From assembly GCF_000143415.4 (NCBI RefSeq), contig NW_003314268.1, forward strand, positions 1,472,672 to 1,536,671: a stretch of DNA of 64,000 nt. The letters run 5' to 3'. The translations under genes and the position numbers were made by a program. Source of the stretch: Selaginella moellendorffii. Lineage: Eukaryota > Streptophyta > Lycopodiopsida > Selaginellales > Selaginellaceae. Below, piece by piece: positions 36,121 to 45,130 of the stretch. The notes under the pieces are model-generated. The model saw only the letters and a list, made by a program, of their open reading frames with translations. It was not told where the DNA came from and did no database searches. Every line of letters begins with the position of its first letter. Position 1 is the first letter of the stretch.

Positions 36121-37315
36121 TTCAGCTGGTGCCTCCGTTGGCAAAGTGGACATGACCGAACAGGCAGCAGGGGTGGTGTAGGGAGGTTCCAACGGCGCGT
36201 AGTCAAACGATTGGGCACACATTGAGTCCGTTGGAAATGAGGATACGACCGGCTCGGCGGCTGGGGCGGCCTCATGTGGGTCCAATGGCGCCTGGTCACC
36301 GTCAGTTGGATACGTGGACAAGATTGACTCAGTGGTATGGGCAGCATCAAGTGGAGCGTGGTCAGCTTGCTTGGCGTTGATATGGATAGTAGCCTCCACC
36401 AGCTCTGATGACTCTTGCAGCCAAGTAGAGTCCACTGGCGGATCCATATGCATGTCCAAATATCTCCCTTCGATTGAGATGGTATCCTCCCGTGCTACTA
36501 AAAACAAACTCATTAGCACATTGAATCGACTATACTGTATTTACCATCAACTGCTATTGAGGAACTAGGACCGATATCACTTGGGCGCACTGCTGATTCT
36601 GAAGGATTGGACATATGTTTCGACCCTTGCTTGGCACTATCCTTCCTCGACACTAAAGGCTAGAGTTTGTAAATTCAACTGAATAATCTTTACTTACCAT
36701 TTGCTCTGCGACCTACATGGACAATGTTAGAAATGGTAAAAGGTTAGGAATGGATGTACTATTATTTACCTGATGGTTTGTCTTGTATGACCTTCCTCCG
36801 CTGCTCTTTGGCCACCTCAGGCTGGCCATCGTCGTCATCATCATCGTCGTCGTTATTGTGATCGTCACCATTGTGAGGACCATCCAAGTCCTCTTCGTCC
36901 TCCTCTTCTTTGTCCTCCTCTTCGTCCTTCTGCTCTTCCTGCTCATTATCTTTCTCTGGCTCCTCATCCCCCTCCTGCATTTCTTCCATAGGCTGCTCAG
37001 GCTGGATGGCTTGTTCTTCCAGGACCATCTTGGGAAAATCATCTGGCCGAGTCTCCATCTCAAAATACAAGACATCCATAGCCTGTTTTAGTGCGTGACC
37101 TAGGACCGTATCCTCACCCGACTGTCTTAACATGGTTTCTGCACGTTCTTGCACCCTTCGAAGACGACGAGATGAGAAAAACGTGGCCCTGACTTGAAAA
37201 GCTTCCCTCATCCATTGTACCTCTCCATTGAGATTGGGGAAGGGGAGTCCGCCATAGGAATCTGAGTCATGAGGTGGTGACTACCTGCTTTCACTCAGCC
37301 CTTGATCTGCAATGA

Positions 37316-37337
37316 ATGGCATGAGCACACACGCCAT
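37316..37337. repeat. 22-bp palindrome copy in intron 37307-37353
   Basis: Arms ATGGCATGAGC and ACACACGCCAT. It fills nearly half of a 47-bp GT-AG intron. Confidence 0.85.
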
Positions 37338-37506
37338 AACCGCGAGGCATTACCTATCATCTTTTCGTTGCCCTTCTTCCTTTTCGAATCAAACGCCTCT
37401 GATCTCGACGGCTGTCCAACGTGCTTTCGCTTTTTATGACCACTGTCAATTTGAGCTTGGCTGGTGCTTGCCTGTTTTGCCTTTGAAGAAGTTTCTCTTG
37501 CAAGGA

Positions 37507-37528
37507 ATGGCATGAGACCACACGCCAT
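37507..37528. repeat. 22-bp palindrome copy in intron 37495-37546
   Basis: Arms ATGGCATGAGA and CCACACGCCAT inside a 52-bp intron. Confidence 0.85.
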
Positions 37529-37647
37529 TGCAAATATAATTTGTACCTCCTTTTTTCCTATTGCTTGTCTGTTTGTCCTTCTTCGATGCGCCACCAGTGC
37601 GCTTTTCAGTCCTCGTGTCTGAATATTCACAACGATCTATAATCAAA

Positions 37648-37669
37648 ATGGCATGAGGCCTCACGTGAC
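37648..37669. repeat. 22-bp palindrome copy in 38-bp intron 37637-37674
   Basis: Left arm ATGGCATGAGG is intact; the right arm is diverged (CCTCACGTGAC). It makes up most of a 38-bp intron. Confidence 0.75.
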
Positions 37670-39135
37670 CTTACCTTGTGCAAGTTGTGAGCTCGGCCCA
37701 ACATGGGTATCTTCAACAGTAGCTGTTAATGCCGTTTCAGCATCTGGGGGTGGCCACGCTCCTGCATACAGAGCTTGTGAGATAACATTTAAACTTAAAG
37801 TGTGTACTCACCAGGTTCGCAGAGAAGATACTGTTTTTCTTTGGCAACTGTAATTATATGCTCCATTGAAGTCACCTCTTCAATGGAGTTTGTCACCGCA
37901 ACACACGGGACACCCTTGAGTAGTGCGGCTCGAAAGAATAGTCCGCCGCAGTTGTACTCGACAACGCATTTGCCCTTGGAGTCGGAAGCAGGTGACCCAC
38001 CCGCTATTGCGTTGAAGACCCAGCTGAGCATTTCCCATGCTGCACCTGGAGCTTTCTTTGGATTCGAAAGCTCCATAGCCGTCTTTAGTTCCTCAGGCAC
38101 GGGTAAATTGACCTCCCTCAGATCAATTCGATTGGCCTTGTCGAACGAAGCTGGGAAGTCACTCTAGTCCCACTCTGCTGCAGGACCAATAACAAGGGCG
38201 AGTGTGAAGATGCGGACATTCGTCGGTATCTTCTTCTTAGCCATTATCCCATGGATCTCCCGCATCTCCTTGCCTTTCAACCGAGCCTTCACCTCGTTCA
38301 AGGCCTTCCAGAACTTGTGATAGGATTCGGAGTCGTAGATCATATAGTGGACTGAAGATTCCACCTCCGCAAGTCCCACCATTAAGTCAATGATGGAGCT
38401 GACTTCGTCTGCATGAGTGATCTCCTCGTTTGTGAAGTCCATCACACAAAAGATGTTCTTGACCTGCTCATCTCCGCGGGAAACGATGCTCCTCCACCTT
38501 TGATCCTCATCCGAATTCAAGTATACCCGGTAAGGTTCTCGATAGGCCTCTGCTGCGGGGTCGAGCTGTTTCTGAAGCCGGCGGTCGACATCAATCTTAA
38601 TGAAATTTGGATACTGATCCAACTTCTCAGCTTTACTTTTCGTGGCATCCCGTAGCAGATCGATGAACTTGGGGGCCCCCTTCACGTACTCGTCGATGTC
38701 TTCATTTGACAACTCCAGCGCTTCTATCATCTCTTGCGTGGTGTCGATGCTCACCCTCTCCACGACCACTTGCTCGAAGATCCAATCCTTCAATAGCGCA
38801 CGAGCTCTCAGAGTCGTGCACAAGTCCTCGTATGTCACAATATGGCCGGGAGTCATTTTGGTCTTGTTGAAGACTACCTCACCACGTAGAAGAGCATTAG
38901 CCACTGTCAGAAGGTCGTCGTCGTCTAGAGACCGCGAGAAATGCAAGGCGTTGAGCTTCAAATCATTGGGCTTCCGGCCGTCCTCCACACCCATTGAGTT
39001 TGGCAACTCCCCGTCATGGTACCTCCTCAGCACATCTACCCATTTGTCAAAAACAACTTTTGTCGCGAGTAGAATGTTATGGATGCTGAGTGTGTCATTG
39101 ACCCCCAGTGTTTTTGAGAGAAGACTCGAGAATTC

Positions 39136-39189
39136 CTGCAATGGAAATGGCGTGAGGCCACATGCTATGCCACATGCAACGAGGCTTAC
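39136..39189 (-). other. 54-bp intron carrying the palindrome (39147-39168)
   Basis: The minus strand reads CAG|GTAAGCCT at the donor and CCATTGCAG at the acceptor. The length is a multiple of three and free of stops, so the flanking exons read through it. The palindrome arms are ATGGCGTGAGG and CCACATGCTAT. Confidence 0.75.
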
Positions 39190-40423
39190 CTGCCAGGCGC
39201 TAGTTGCTAGTGCACGTCCTTGTCCTGGTTTTTGTGGCTTCTTCAGTTGAACCCAGAGCTTCCGTGTTCGTGCCAATGTCTCGTGCAGACCCGATTTGTA
39301 GCACGTTTCTTGCTTGACATTCTGCGCGTGGGAGATGTATATGATAGATCGGAGGGGCAAGTTGCCTTTTATCAGGCGGACAACTCTTGTCTTGAAGACT
39401 TTCTTCACCTCCTCGCCCACCATAATATCCACAACTATCTCTTGCATCGCCAAGCTAGAATGCTGCCCGGAGACGGCATAGAACCGGATGTTCTGATCGT
39501 CCAACACCTTCCTATTGATCAAGTCTGGAAACCTCGTCTCGCCCTTCATTGTTCGGTAGTAGGGGATCACGTCTGCGATATCGGGTGTTACTGGACTTGC
39601 CAGCATCTTCTGCTTCAGTTTCTCCACCCACTCATCAGATACTAGCCTGTGGTTGTATTTGCTTTGGATGTCGATACGGCTCACATCGATTGTATATACT
39701 TTGTTGGAATAGTAACAAGTACTATTATCTGCGACGATTTTTGCTGCCTCTTCTTGTTCTTTCTGCTCTTTGCGGCTCTTCTTTTTGGTGGGTGTAGTGT
39801 TCGAACCCGAGGCAATGGCATCACTGAGTAGCTTCTTTTTTGGAGCAGGAGAGTCGGACGTCGGCTTGAGCTTGACCACCCTTTTCTGCTTCGAGGTAGT
39901 TTCCAGATCGACCCCCTTCCCCTTTGCTTCGCGAACTGGAGTCACTCTCAACGGCTCAATGTTGGAATATAGTTTTTGAACATCGCCGTAGGTGAGGTCC
40001 GTGGATTCCATGTGATCTTCATAGACCCGCAGCGTCTTTGAAATTGTGGGCCTCCTGGACAACCTCTCCCTAGCTCCCTCTAGGAATTCCTCATAGCTGC
40101 TGCCCCCCTCCGGGAAGCCGCTAGGATGTGCAAGGTGGATCTTGAAGGCAGACGTTGTCTCTACCACAAGTGCCAGTCCATATTCTTGCATGCAACTGCA
40201 TGGAGTGTCTGTCACTTGGATGAGGATCCCCATGCATTCTTTTCTCCCACCATCTGTGTTGTACAGCCTCAGATCCTCGCCTTCCATCCCGAAAGTCCAA
40301 CTGGTGAGCTCCTCCCCCTTCTCTGCATCCACATTGACAGTGGCTGGAAGAAGAACGCAATTCCTCACCTGTTCAGAAATGCACAACAATTAGAGCTGAC
40401 AGATGAAAAGCTAGTAGCTGGAA

Positions 40424-40445
40424 ATAACGTGAGGCCACACGCCAT
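40424..40445. repeat. 22-bp palindrome copy, 5' region of leftward gene
   Basis: Arms ATAACGTGAGG and CCACACGCCAT, upstream of a likely splice acceptor (CTGAACAG) at about 40368. Confidence 0.8.
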
Positions 40446-40483
40446 TCACCACTGCATCAGATGTCTTGAGGCTGCATCCTAAG

Positions 40484-40505
40484 ATGGCGTGAGGCTACAC
40501 GCCAT
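40484..40505. repeat. 22-bp palindrome copy, 5' region of leftward gene
   Basis: Arms ATGGCGTGAGG and CTACACGCCAT, 38 bp from the previous copy. Confidence 0.85.
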
Positions 40506-40560
40506 CTGTAACTGGACTGCACTCGAGAGCCCAATCGGTGCATGCCAATGTTGCTACTGA

Positions 40561-40582
40561 ATGGCATGTGGCCTCATGCCAT
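40561..40582. repeat. 22-bp palindrome copy, possible 5' intron
   Basis: Arms ATGGCATGTGG and CCTCATGCCAT. On the minus strand a donor-like ATG|GTAAGTC lies just upstream (about 40608) and CAGTAG just downstream, so it may lie in another short intron. Confidence 0.85.
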
Positions 40583-40812
40583 TTTCTACTTGGCCTAAAA
40601 GACTTACCATTTGAAGCCGAATGGAGGCGTGACAACCGGACTCGCTGGCGAATGTGCACTGTGTGTGCAGCGGATCGTAGCAGCAAGGCTACTCTGCCAC
40701 TTACAGTTGGAGAGTGGCGCTGAAATCTCCCGAGACGCCAAGTGGGCTGCGTGTGGGTGGCGGAGTGGGCGGCGGAGTTGGCGGCGAAGTTACAAACTGG
40801 GTGTGTCTTGAA

Positions 40813-40935
40813 GTGGACGCCGATGCACACGAGCGCGATGCGAGCGCGAGTGTGATGCAAGCGCGAGTGGACGCCGATGCACACGAGAAACCTGTAGAGA
40901 AGTGGGAGCGCGATGCGAGCGCGAGTACGAAGCAA
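40813..40935 (+). repeat. GC-rich minisatellite in the transposon centre
   Basis: GTGGACGCCGATGCACACGA recurs at 40813 and 40867, and GCGATGCGAGCGCGAGT also recurs. It lies in the presumed divergent promoter region. Confidence 0.8.
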
Positions 40936-41257
40936 AATGCAAAACCTAACCTCACACGCGCGAAATGTCACGACGGTTGGTAATCCCGCCACGTCATCAT
41001 TCCTCGGACTTGGGCGCCACCATTAATTTCTGGATCGGCGCGCGCATGTGTGAAATCCAAAAGAAATCCGCAACGTCATCATTCCTCGGACTGCATGCAC
41101 GTGAAATCCAAAAGAAAGATCATGATTGGGATATCATTTAATACCCTCGCTATATTTATACCATGCATGATTGGATATTCCAAAGCATCTTGTATTTCCA
41201 AAAATGCCAGATGTTCAGCTAAATAAATTGTCAGAGGATTTGATGTGACGTTCAAGC

Positions 41258-41353
41258 GTGTGGGCTCATGCAATTTTGATCCCAAAAAATGCACCAAAAA
41301 ATGCTCGGCGTCATCTGGCGTTATCTCTTGAATGGCGTGGGGCCGCATGCCAT
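41258..41353 (+). repeat. Duplicated central block, copy 1
   Basis: GTGTGGGCTCATGCAATTTT, an A-rich run, ATGCACCAAAAAATGCTCG and then the palindrome 41332-41353 (arms ATGGCGTGGGG and CCGCATGCCAT). Copy 2 is at 42198-42291. Confidence 0.85.
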
Positions 41354-41827
41354 TTTCAGGAGCACATAGGAGTATATTCCTAGAATATTCTGACACGCTC
41401 GAGATTGTTTTGAGTTTCCTGGAGATCCAACCGTTAGATCGCAACTAGATTTTACAGAATGGTATACAATGTCCTTCTTGATGACCCTGCAAAGAAGCAT
41501 CTCGATCGGACACCACATGAGACCACACGAACCTTACAATGTTTCAGGGGCATTTGCCATAGATCCGACCGTTATTTTGCTCCAAGATTCTACAGTTTGG
41601 TGTGCATTGACCTTTCCATCGACACTGCAAAGGGACATCACAATCAGATGCAGGATCACAAGAAACCAACTTCACTAACTCTGGTTTCACCAAGATCTAC
41701 ATAAGGAGTTATGAAATGAAAGGACCCTCTCTATTGAAATGTGTTTATGGTCCTAGGGGCATTGTGACATATCAAAGGATTTTGCATCAAGTTCTGTATT
41801 TGCATGTTTATCAAGCTACTGAATTGC

Positions 41828-41850
41828 TAAACCCTAAACCCTAAACCCTA
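41828..41850 (+). repeat. Interstitial plant telomere-type repeat, three units
   Basis: Three tandem CCCTAAA units, the Arabidopsis-type telomere motif, also read as overlapping telo-boxes (AAACCCTAA). Confidence 0.9.
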
Positions 41851-42197
41851 ACTTTAAACATGTGGCAAATGCTGCGTGAAGAAAGATGCCCTTTCTGGGC
41901 AAATGCTGTAAGAGGCAGATTCCGAGCAGATGTATCTCAGGCTAGCGAAGGGGACAAACGAAAGCTAGCTATAAACATGACGGGATGCAAATAGATTACT
42001 AGGCTGGTCCTGCGAAAATCAAAAACCATAATTGAAAACATTGAAAATGCAAAAAGAAAGGTTTATAATATTTTTGAATTTTAAGCAACCAAATGAATGT
42101 AAGTAGGGCATGTGTTTGTAAGTTTAAAAATGCCTCAACCACTTAAATTCCCAAGTAAATAAAGCTGTTTCTATTTTTGGTACAGGTAAACTTTATA

Positions 42198-42291
42198 ATG
42201 TGTGGGCTCATGCAATTTTGAACCCAAAAATGCACCAAAAAATGCTCGACTAGCATTATTCTTTGAATGGCGTGTGGCCTTATATTGCCAT
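42198..42291 (+). repeat. Duplicated central block, copy 2
   Basis: Same order as 41258-41353, ending in a palindrome whose right arm carries an insertion (CCTTATATTGCCAT). A further piece of the copy 1 neighbourhood (TTGTCAGAGGATTTGATGTG) recurs at about 42500. Confidence 0.8.
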
Positions 42292-42720
42292 AAATGGACG
42301 TACACACACAGCATAATTATTCCTTTACACGGCGAATAATCTTGGCGCGGATCGCTGACATGGCATGGCAAAGTTCGAATCACTGACATGGCACAGCTGG
42401 ATCGAGGCAAGGACATGATGTGACAAAGTTCAACCTCCAACAGCAAAGTCTAGAAGCTACTCAGTTTGAAATTTGTCAGAGGAATCATAAGATCTGGTTT
42501 GTCAGAGGATTTGATGTGACTTTCAAGCGTGTGTTATTTTTGAATTCTCGAACTCATTCCTAGGTCTATCATTTTTGTGCGCCGTGTTCTTGGTTCCGCT
42601 GAGCGCAGTGAGCGCTGCTTGTGTAAGTGGCGTTGTGAGCTGTGGTTTATGCGTCTACAAGCGGTTGCGGCATTGCGAGCGCCATTGTGAGCGGCAGTTT
42701 ATGCGAGTGGCAGTTTGTGC

Positions 42721-42790
42721 GAGCGGCGCTACGAGCAGTTGCGGTGTTGCGAGCGGCGCTACGAGTAGTTGCGGTGTTGCGAGCGGCACT
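42721..42790 (+). repeat. 30-bp GC-rich minisatellite, 2.3 units
   Basis: Units GAGCGGCGCTACGAG then CAGTTGCGGTGTTGC at 42721, 42751 and a partial one at 42781. Related degenerate GCGAGCG motifs extend left to about 42600. Confidence 0.85.
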
Positions 42791-42881
42791 GTCTTTGGTG
42801 TGGCTACCGCTTCCTCTTGATATTCGGCACTTGTGCTTCCTGGTATGTTCACCATGGAATGGTTTAGGACCACATTTAGAA

Positions 42882-42903
42882 ATGGCATGAGGCCACATGC
42901 CAT
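42882..42903. repeat. 22-bp palindrome copy, leader of rightward gene
   Basis: Arms ATGGCATGAGG and CCACATGCCAT. Confidence 0.85.
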
Positions 42904-42979
42904 CTTGGGCCCTTGCAATTTCATGGCTAGCGTATTGTCATGTATGTTTTTACTTGCCTGCAGCTGTGTGTATATCAAG

Positions 42980-43001
42980 ATGGCATGAGGCCTCATGCCA
43001 A
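42980..43001. repeat. 22-bp palindrome copy, leader of rightward gene
   Basis: Arms ATGGCATGAGG and CCTCATGCCAA; only the outermost pair mismatches. Confidence 0.85.
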
Positions 43002-43049
43002 TTTTGTGAATGCGAAATTTCACGTGGGTGTCAATAGCATGTTTGAATA

Positions 43050-43071
43050 ATGGCATGTGGCCTCATGCTAT
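43050..43071. repeat. 22-bp palindrome copy, leader of rightward gene
   Basis: Arms ATGGCATGTGG and CCTCATGCTAT, about 75 bp before the start codon. Confidence 0.85.
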
Positions 43072-43144
43072 TTGGTATATTATGATTTAGGCCATTCTCC
43101 AATCATTTTTTGTATGGTCTTAACTTCTTTTCTGCACTTTCAGA

Positions 43145-45123
43145 ATGGCCTTCAGGGTTGGGGAAAAGGTTTACATTTTGAATGGTGGGAAGAGAGTTGT
43201 AAAAGGGACCCTTGTGTCTATGGATCGGAACTTTGTTATACACTGTCAAAGGCTTGGGGAAGGCAATGCTGCTGTATCAGTAGAGACTGTCTTCGATGGG
43301 AATGTGGTCGCTATTGAACGAGGAGAGATGGTCGTCGGGGTAAATGTTGTTGTTGCCTTAAAAAATCTGCAGAAGAAAGCAGATGTTGGGGACAGCGCAA
43401 GTGCGACGCATGTTCCCTCTGTGGATCTTAAGAACCGTGCTACATGGATTCAGGCAAAGGTGTTTCTAAACAACCCCGAGGGGGAGGTGGTAGCTGAGGG
43501 CTTAGCCACAGTTGTCGATCCAAGAGATGCGGTTGCTAATCAAGAATTGGGCTGGGATGATATTGGAGTTGCGATTTTAGAGGTTGTTGACACAGAAGAA
43601 AATAGTCTGACTATTAGAAGCATTGTGCGGTGGAAATTGAGGCATTTAGTGTTTGAGAATGTGAAGGATTCACAATCAAACACCACTACAACTGATGACA
43701 GAACATCTCTTCATGGGAAAAGAAAGTACACCTTCCTACAGCGCAGCCAAAGGGATCTGAGCAACGAACCGAAAAGGCAGAAAATGGCGATGGAGGTTCG
43801 AATGGTCTCGACAGTTGCTTGTTGCAAGAGGAGGTGCTGTCAACATGCTGATTGGGATGCTATTGAAGAGGAGAGAGCAAGATACAAGACATTGTCCTGG
43901 AAGGCAGCTCGCAATTTTGTGTATGAGGCATTACGGTCATCTGTTGATGCTTCAGAACATCAGGTGGGGGGCATGGTCTTCTAGGGGGGTTTGGTCTGCA
44001 TGAAGGCATGGAGAATCATTTATGGAGTCCCTCGAAGCACATTCTACAGAATCAAAACTGAGTTCGAGGAACAAAGGGTTCAACAGGCAGTCCATGGGAA
44101 CGACGGTACGCACAAAACCAGGGGTCATGTTGTATATGGAGAGGCAATCTTCAAGAGGTTTGTCGACACATGTAGCGAGCAGCAACCACATAAAACCCAC
44201 CTCTTGGAAGATGGAACACGAGACACCCAACGAGTTCTCCCTTCCATGTATACCAAAGGGGCCATATTGGAAGATGTGAATCGGGAACTCCAGAGTAATG
44301 GCTACAGGAAGCTGAGCCAATCTAGATTTAGTAGATTGTGGAGCAATAGGTTCAGGGATGTGAGTATAGGAAAGTACTCCAGCTTTTCAAAGTGTGACGA
44401 GTGCACTGCTATCAAAATGGCTTTGTCGAAGAATTCTTGCAGCGCTCAAGAGCGAGAGACGTTGGTTAGAAGGCGGCTCGACCACAACATCGAGCAGAGA
44501 AGCTGCAGGACTACATATTATCATAACAGGATTCTCTCCATGGAGAGACCTGACTCTTACCTCTGCATCATCCACGACAAAATGGACCAGAAAAAGACGT
44601 GCTTACCTCGACTCAATCCTGCCCCCAAGGCAATCTCTTCATCCATGCAGCTGCCTGTGTCTCTGTTTGGCATAATCGCTCATGGGCATGGTGCCCAGAA
44701 CTATGGGAACTTCTTTGTACCTCTATGGGGTGGCGGGGGTGCAAACATGATGATTGCGTCCCTAGCAAAACACTTAAGGTCTCTGCAAAGTGCGCAGTCT
44801 GCAAAGGAATGGTCGTGCTTGTCAAACCCAGTAATAAAAAACAAATGATATGGGTGGGGCGCTGCATCACTGATGCAGAGGAGGACGCGGAAACTAACTC
44901 CTTCAATGTAACTGTGGAGTGGTTCAAACCAAGTTCCAGATATACGAAGGATTGCCTAGAAAAGAGATGGGTGCTGAATCCAAGGGATCCCAGCATGAGC
45001 ATATCGGTGGATAATGTTGTGCATGGTTGGATGCGGAAGCAGAGTGCCACCATCACCTTGCCAGACCATGCAAGAGATGCAACAAGAGCATTCATAACCC
45101 GGGTTCAAGGTGAGATTCATTAA
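43145..45123 (+). pseudogene. Transposon rightward gene: transposase-like protein, interrupted
   Basis: The N-terminus has two tandem copies of a small domain (KVYILNGGKRVVKGTLVSMD and later VFLNNPEGEVVAEGLATVVD), resembling the domain in plant TNP1/En-Spm proteins. After an NLS-like KRKYTF/PKRQK tract comes a helix-turn-helix-like GVPRSTFYRIKTEF, a CxxC (KCDECTAIKMAL) and IIHDKMDQKKTCLPRL, a D-x-x-x-D block as in eukaryotic transposase-like hypothetical proteins, then AHGHG and FFVPLW. A TAG at 43982 interrupts the frame, but a 42-bp intron (43963-44004, weak sites) could remove it. After about 44800 the frame shifts and jumps to a C-terminal module (WVGRCITD...VTVEWFKP), which suggests an internal deletion. 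The start is the first ATG after a splice acceptor. Family assignment is by eye only. Confidence 0.6.
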
Positions 45124-45130
45124 TATTCCT

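Larger units (their letters stand above)
36020..36450 (-). repeat. Degenerate coding tandem repeat (~30 residues per unit)
   Basis: About five diverged units read DHAPLDAAHTTES, DQAPLDPHEAAPA, DYAPLEPPYTTPA, DHTPSEPPHATVE and AHTPSD with PT-rich spacers. Two units contain the 22-bp palindrome at their start. Confidence 0.7.
35003..40389 (-). pseudogene. Transposon leftward gene: ParB-like?, acidic region, C-terminal HAD (FCP1/NIF) phosphatase
   Basis: Exons I can place: about 40389-39190, 39135-37812, 37761-37675, 37636-37547, 37494-37354, 37306 to about 37280, about 37260-36770, 36712-36698, 36652-36545, 36497-35913 and 35865-35003. Introns are 38-57 bp; the 5' start and one junction near 37.27 kb are uncertain. 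In order: a conserved-looking N-terminus, Lys-rich NLS-like tracts (APKKK, KKKSRK), SGQHSSLA at 39448-39471 resembling a ParB/sulfiredoxin G-x-x-R motif, a long unknown region, an Asp/Glu-rich tract (37120-36790), a degenerate ~30-residue repeat, then an HAD phosphatase with FDLNGV (35834 region), VWTS (35636-35647) and DDSP (35429-35440). FCP1/NIF proteins dephosphorylate Ser, for example on the RNA polymerase II tail. In-frame TAG at 38164 and TGA at 35687 break it. Confidence 0.65.
40990..43144. other. Central intergenic/5' region between the divergent transposon genes
   Basis: No protein was recognised. It contains a duplicated ~95-bp block, an interstitial telomere-type repeat, a 30-bp minisatellite and five palindrome copies. 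On the plus strand, acceptor-like CTGCAG (about 42958-42963) and TTTCAG (43139-43144) precede the first ATG, suggesting leader introns. Confidence 0.6.

Noticed and set aside
41828-41850. Chromosome end
   Set aside because: Only three telomere units, inside a transposon with intact flanks on both sides.
41079-42446. Two similar short minus-strand open frames (sharing FLGSKLHEPT)
   Set aside because: They are the translation of the duplicated central block of the transposon. The reading runs through palindromes and ends soon after, with no protein family match.
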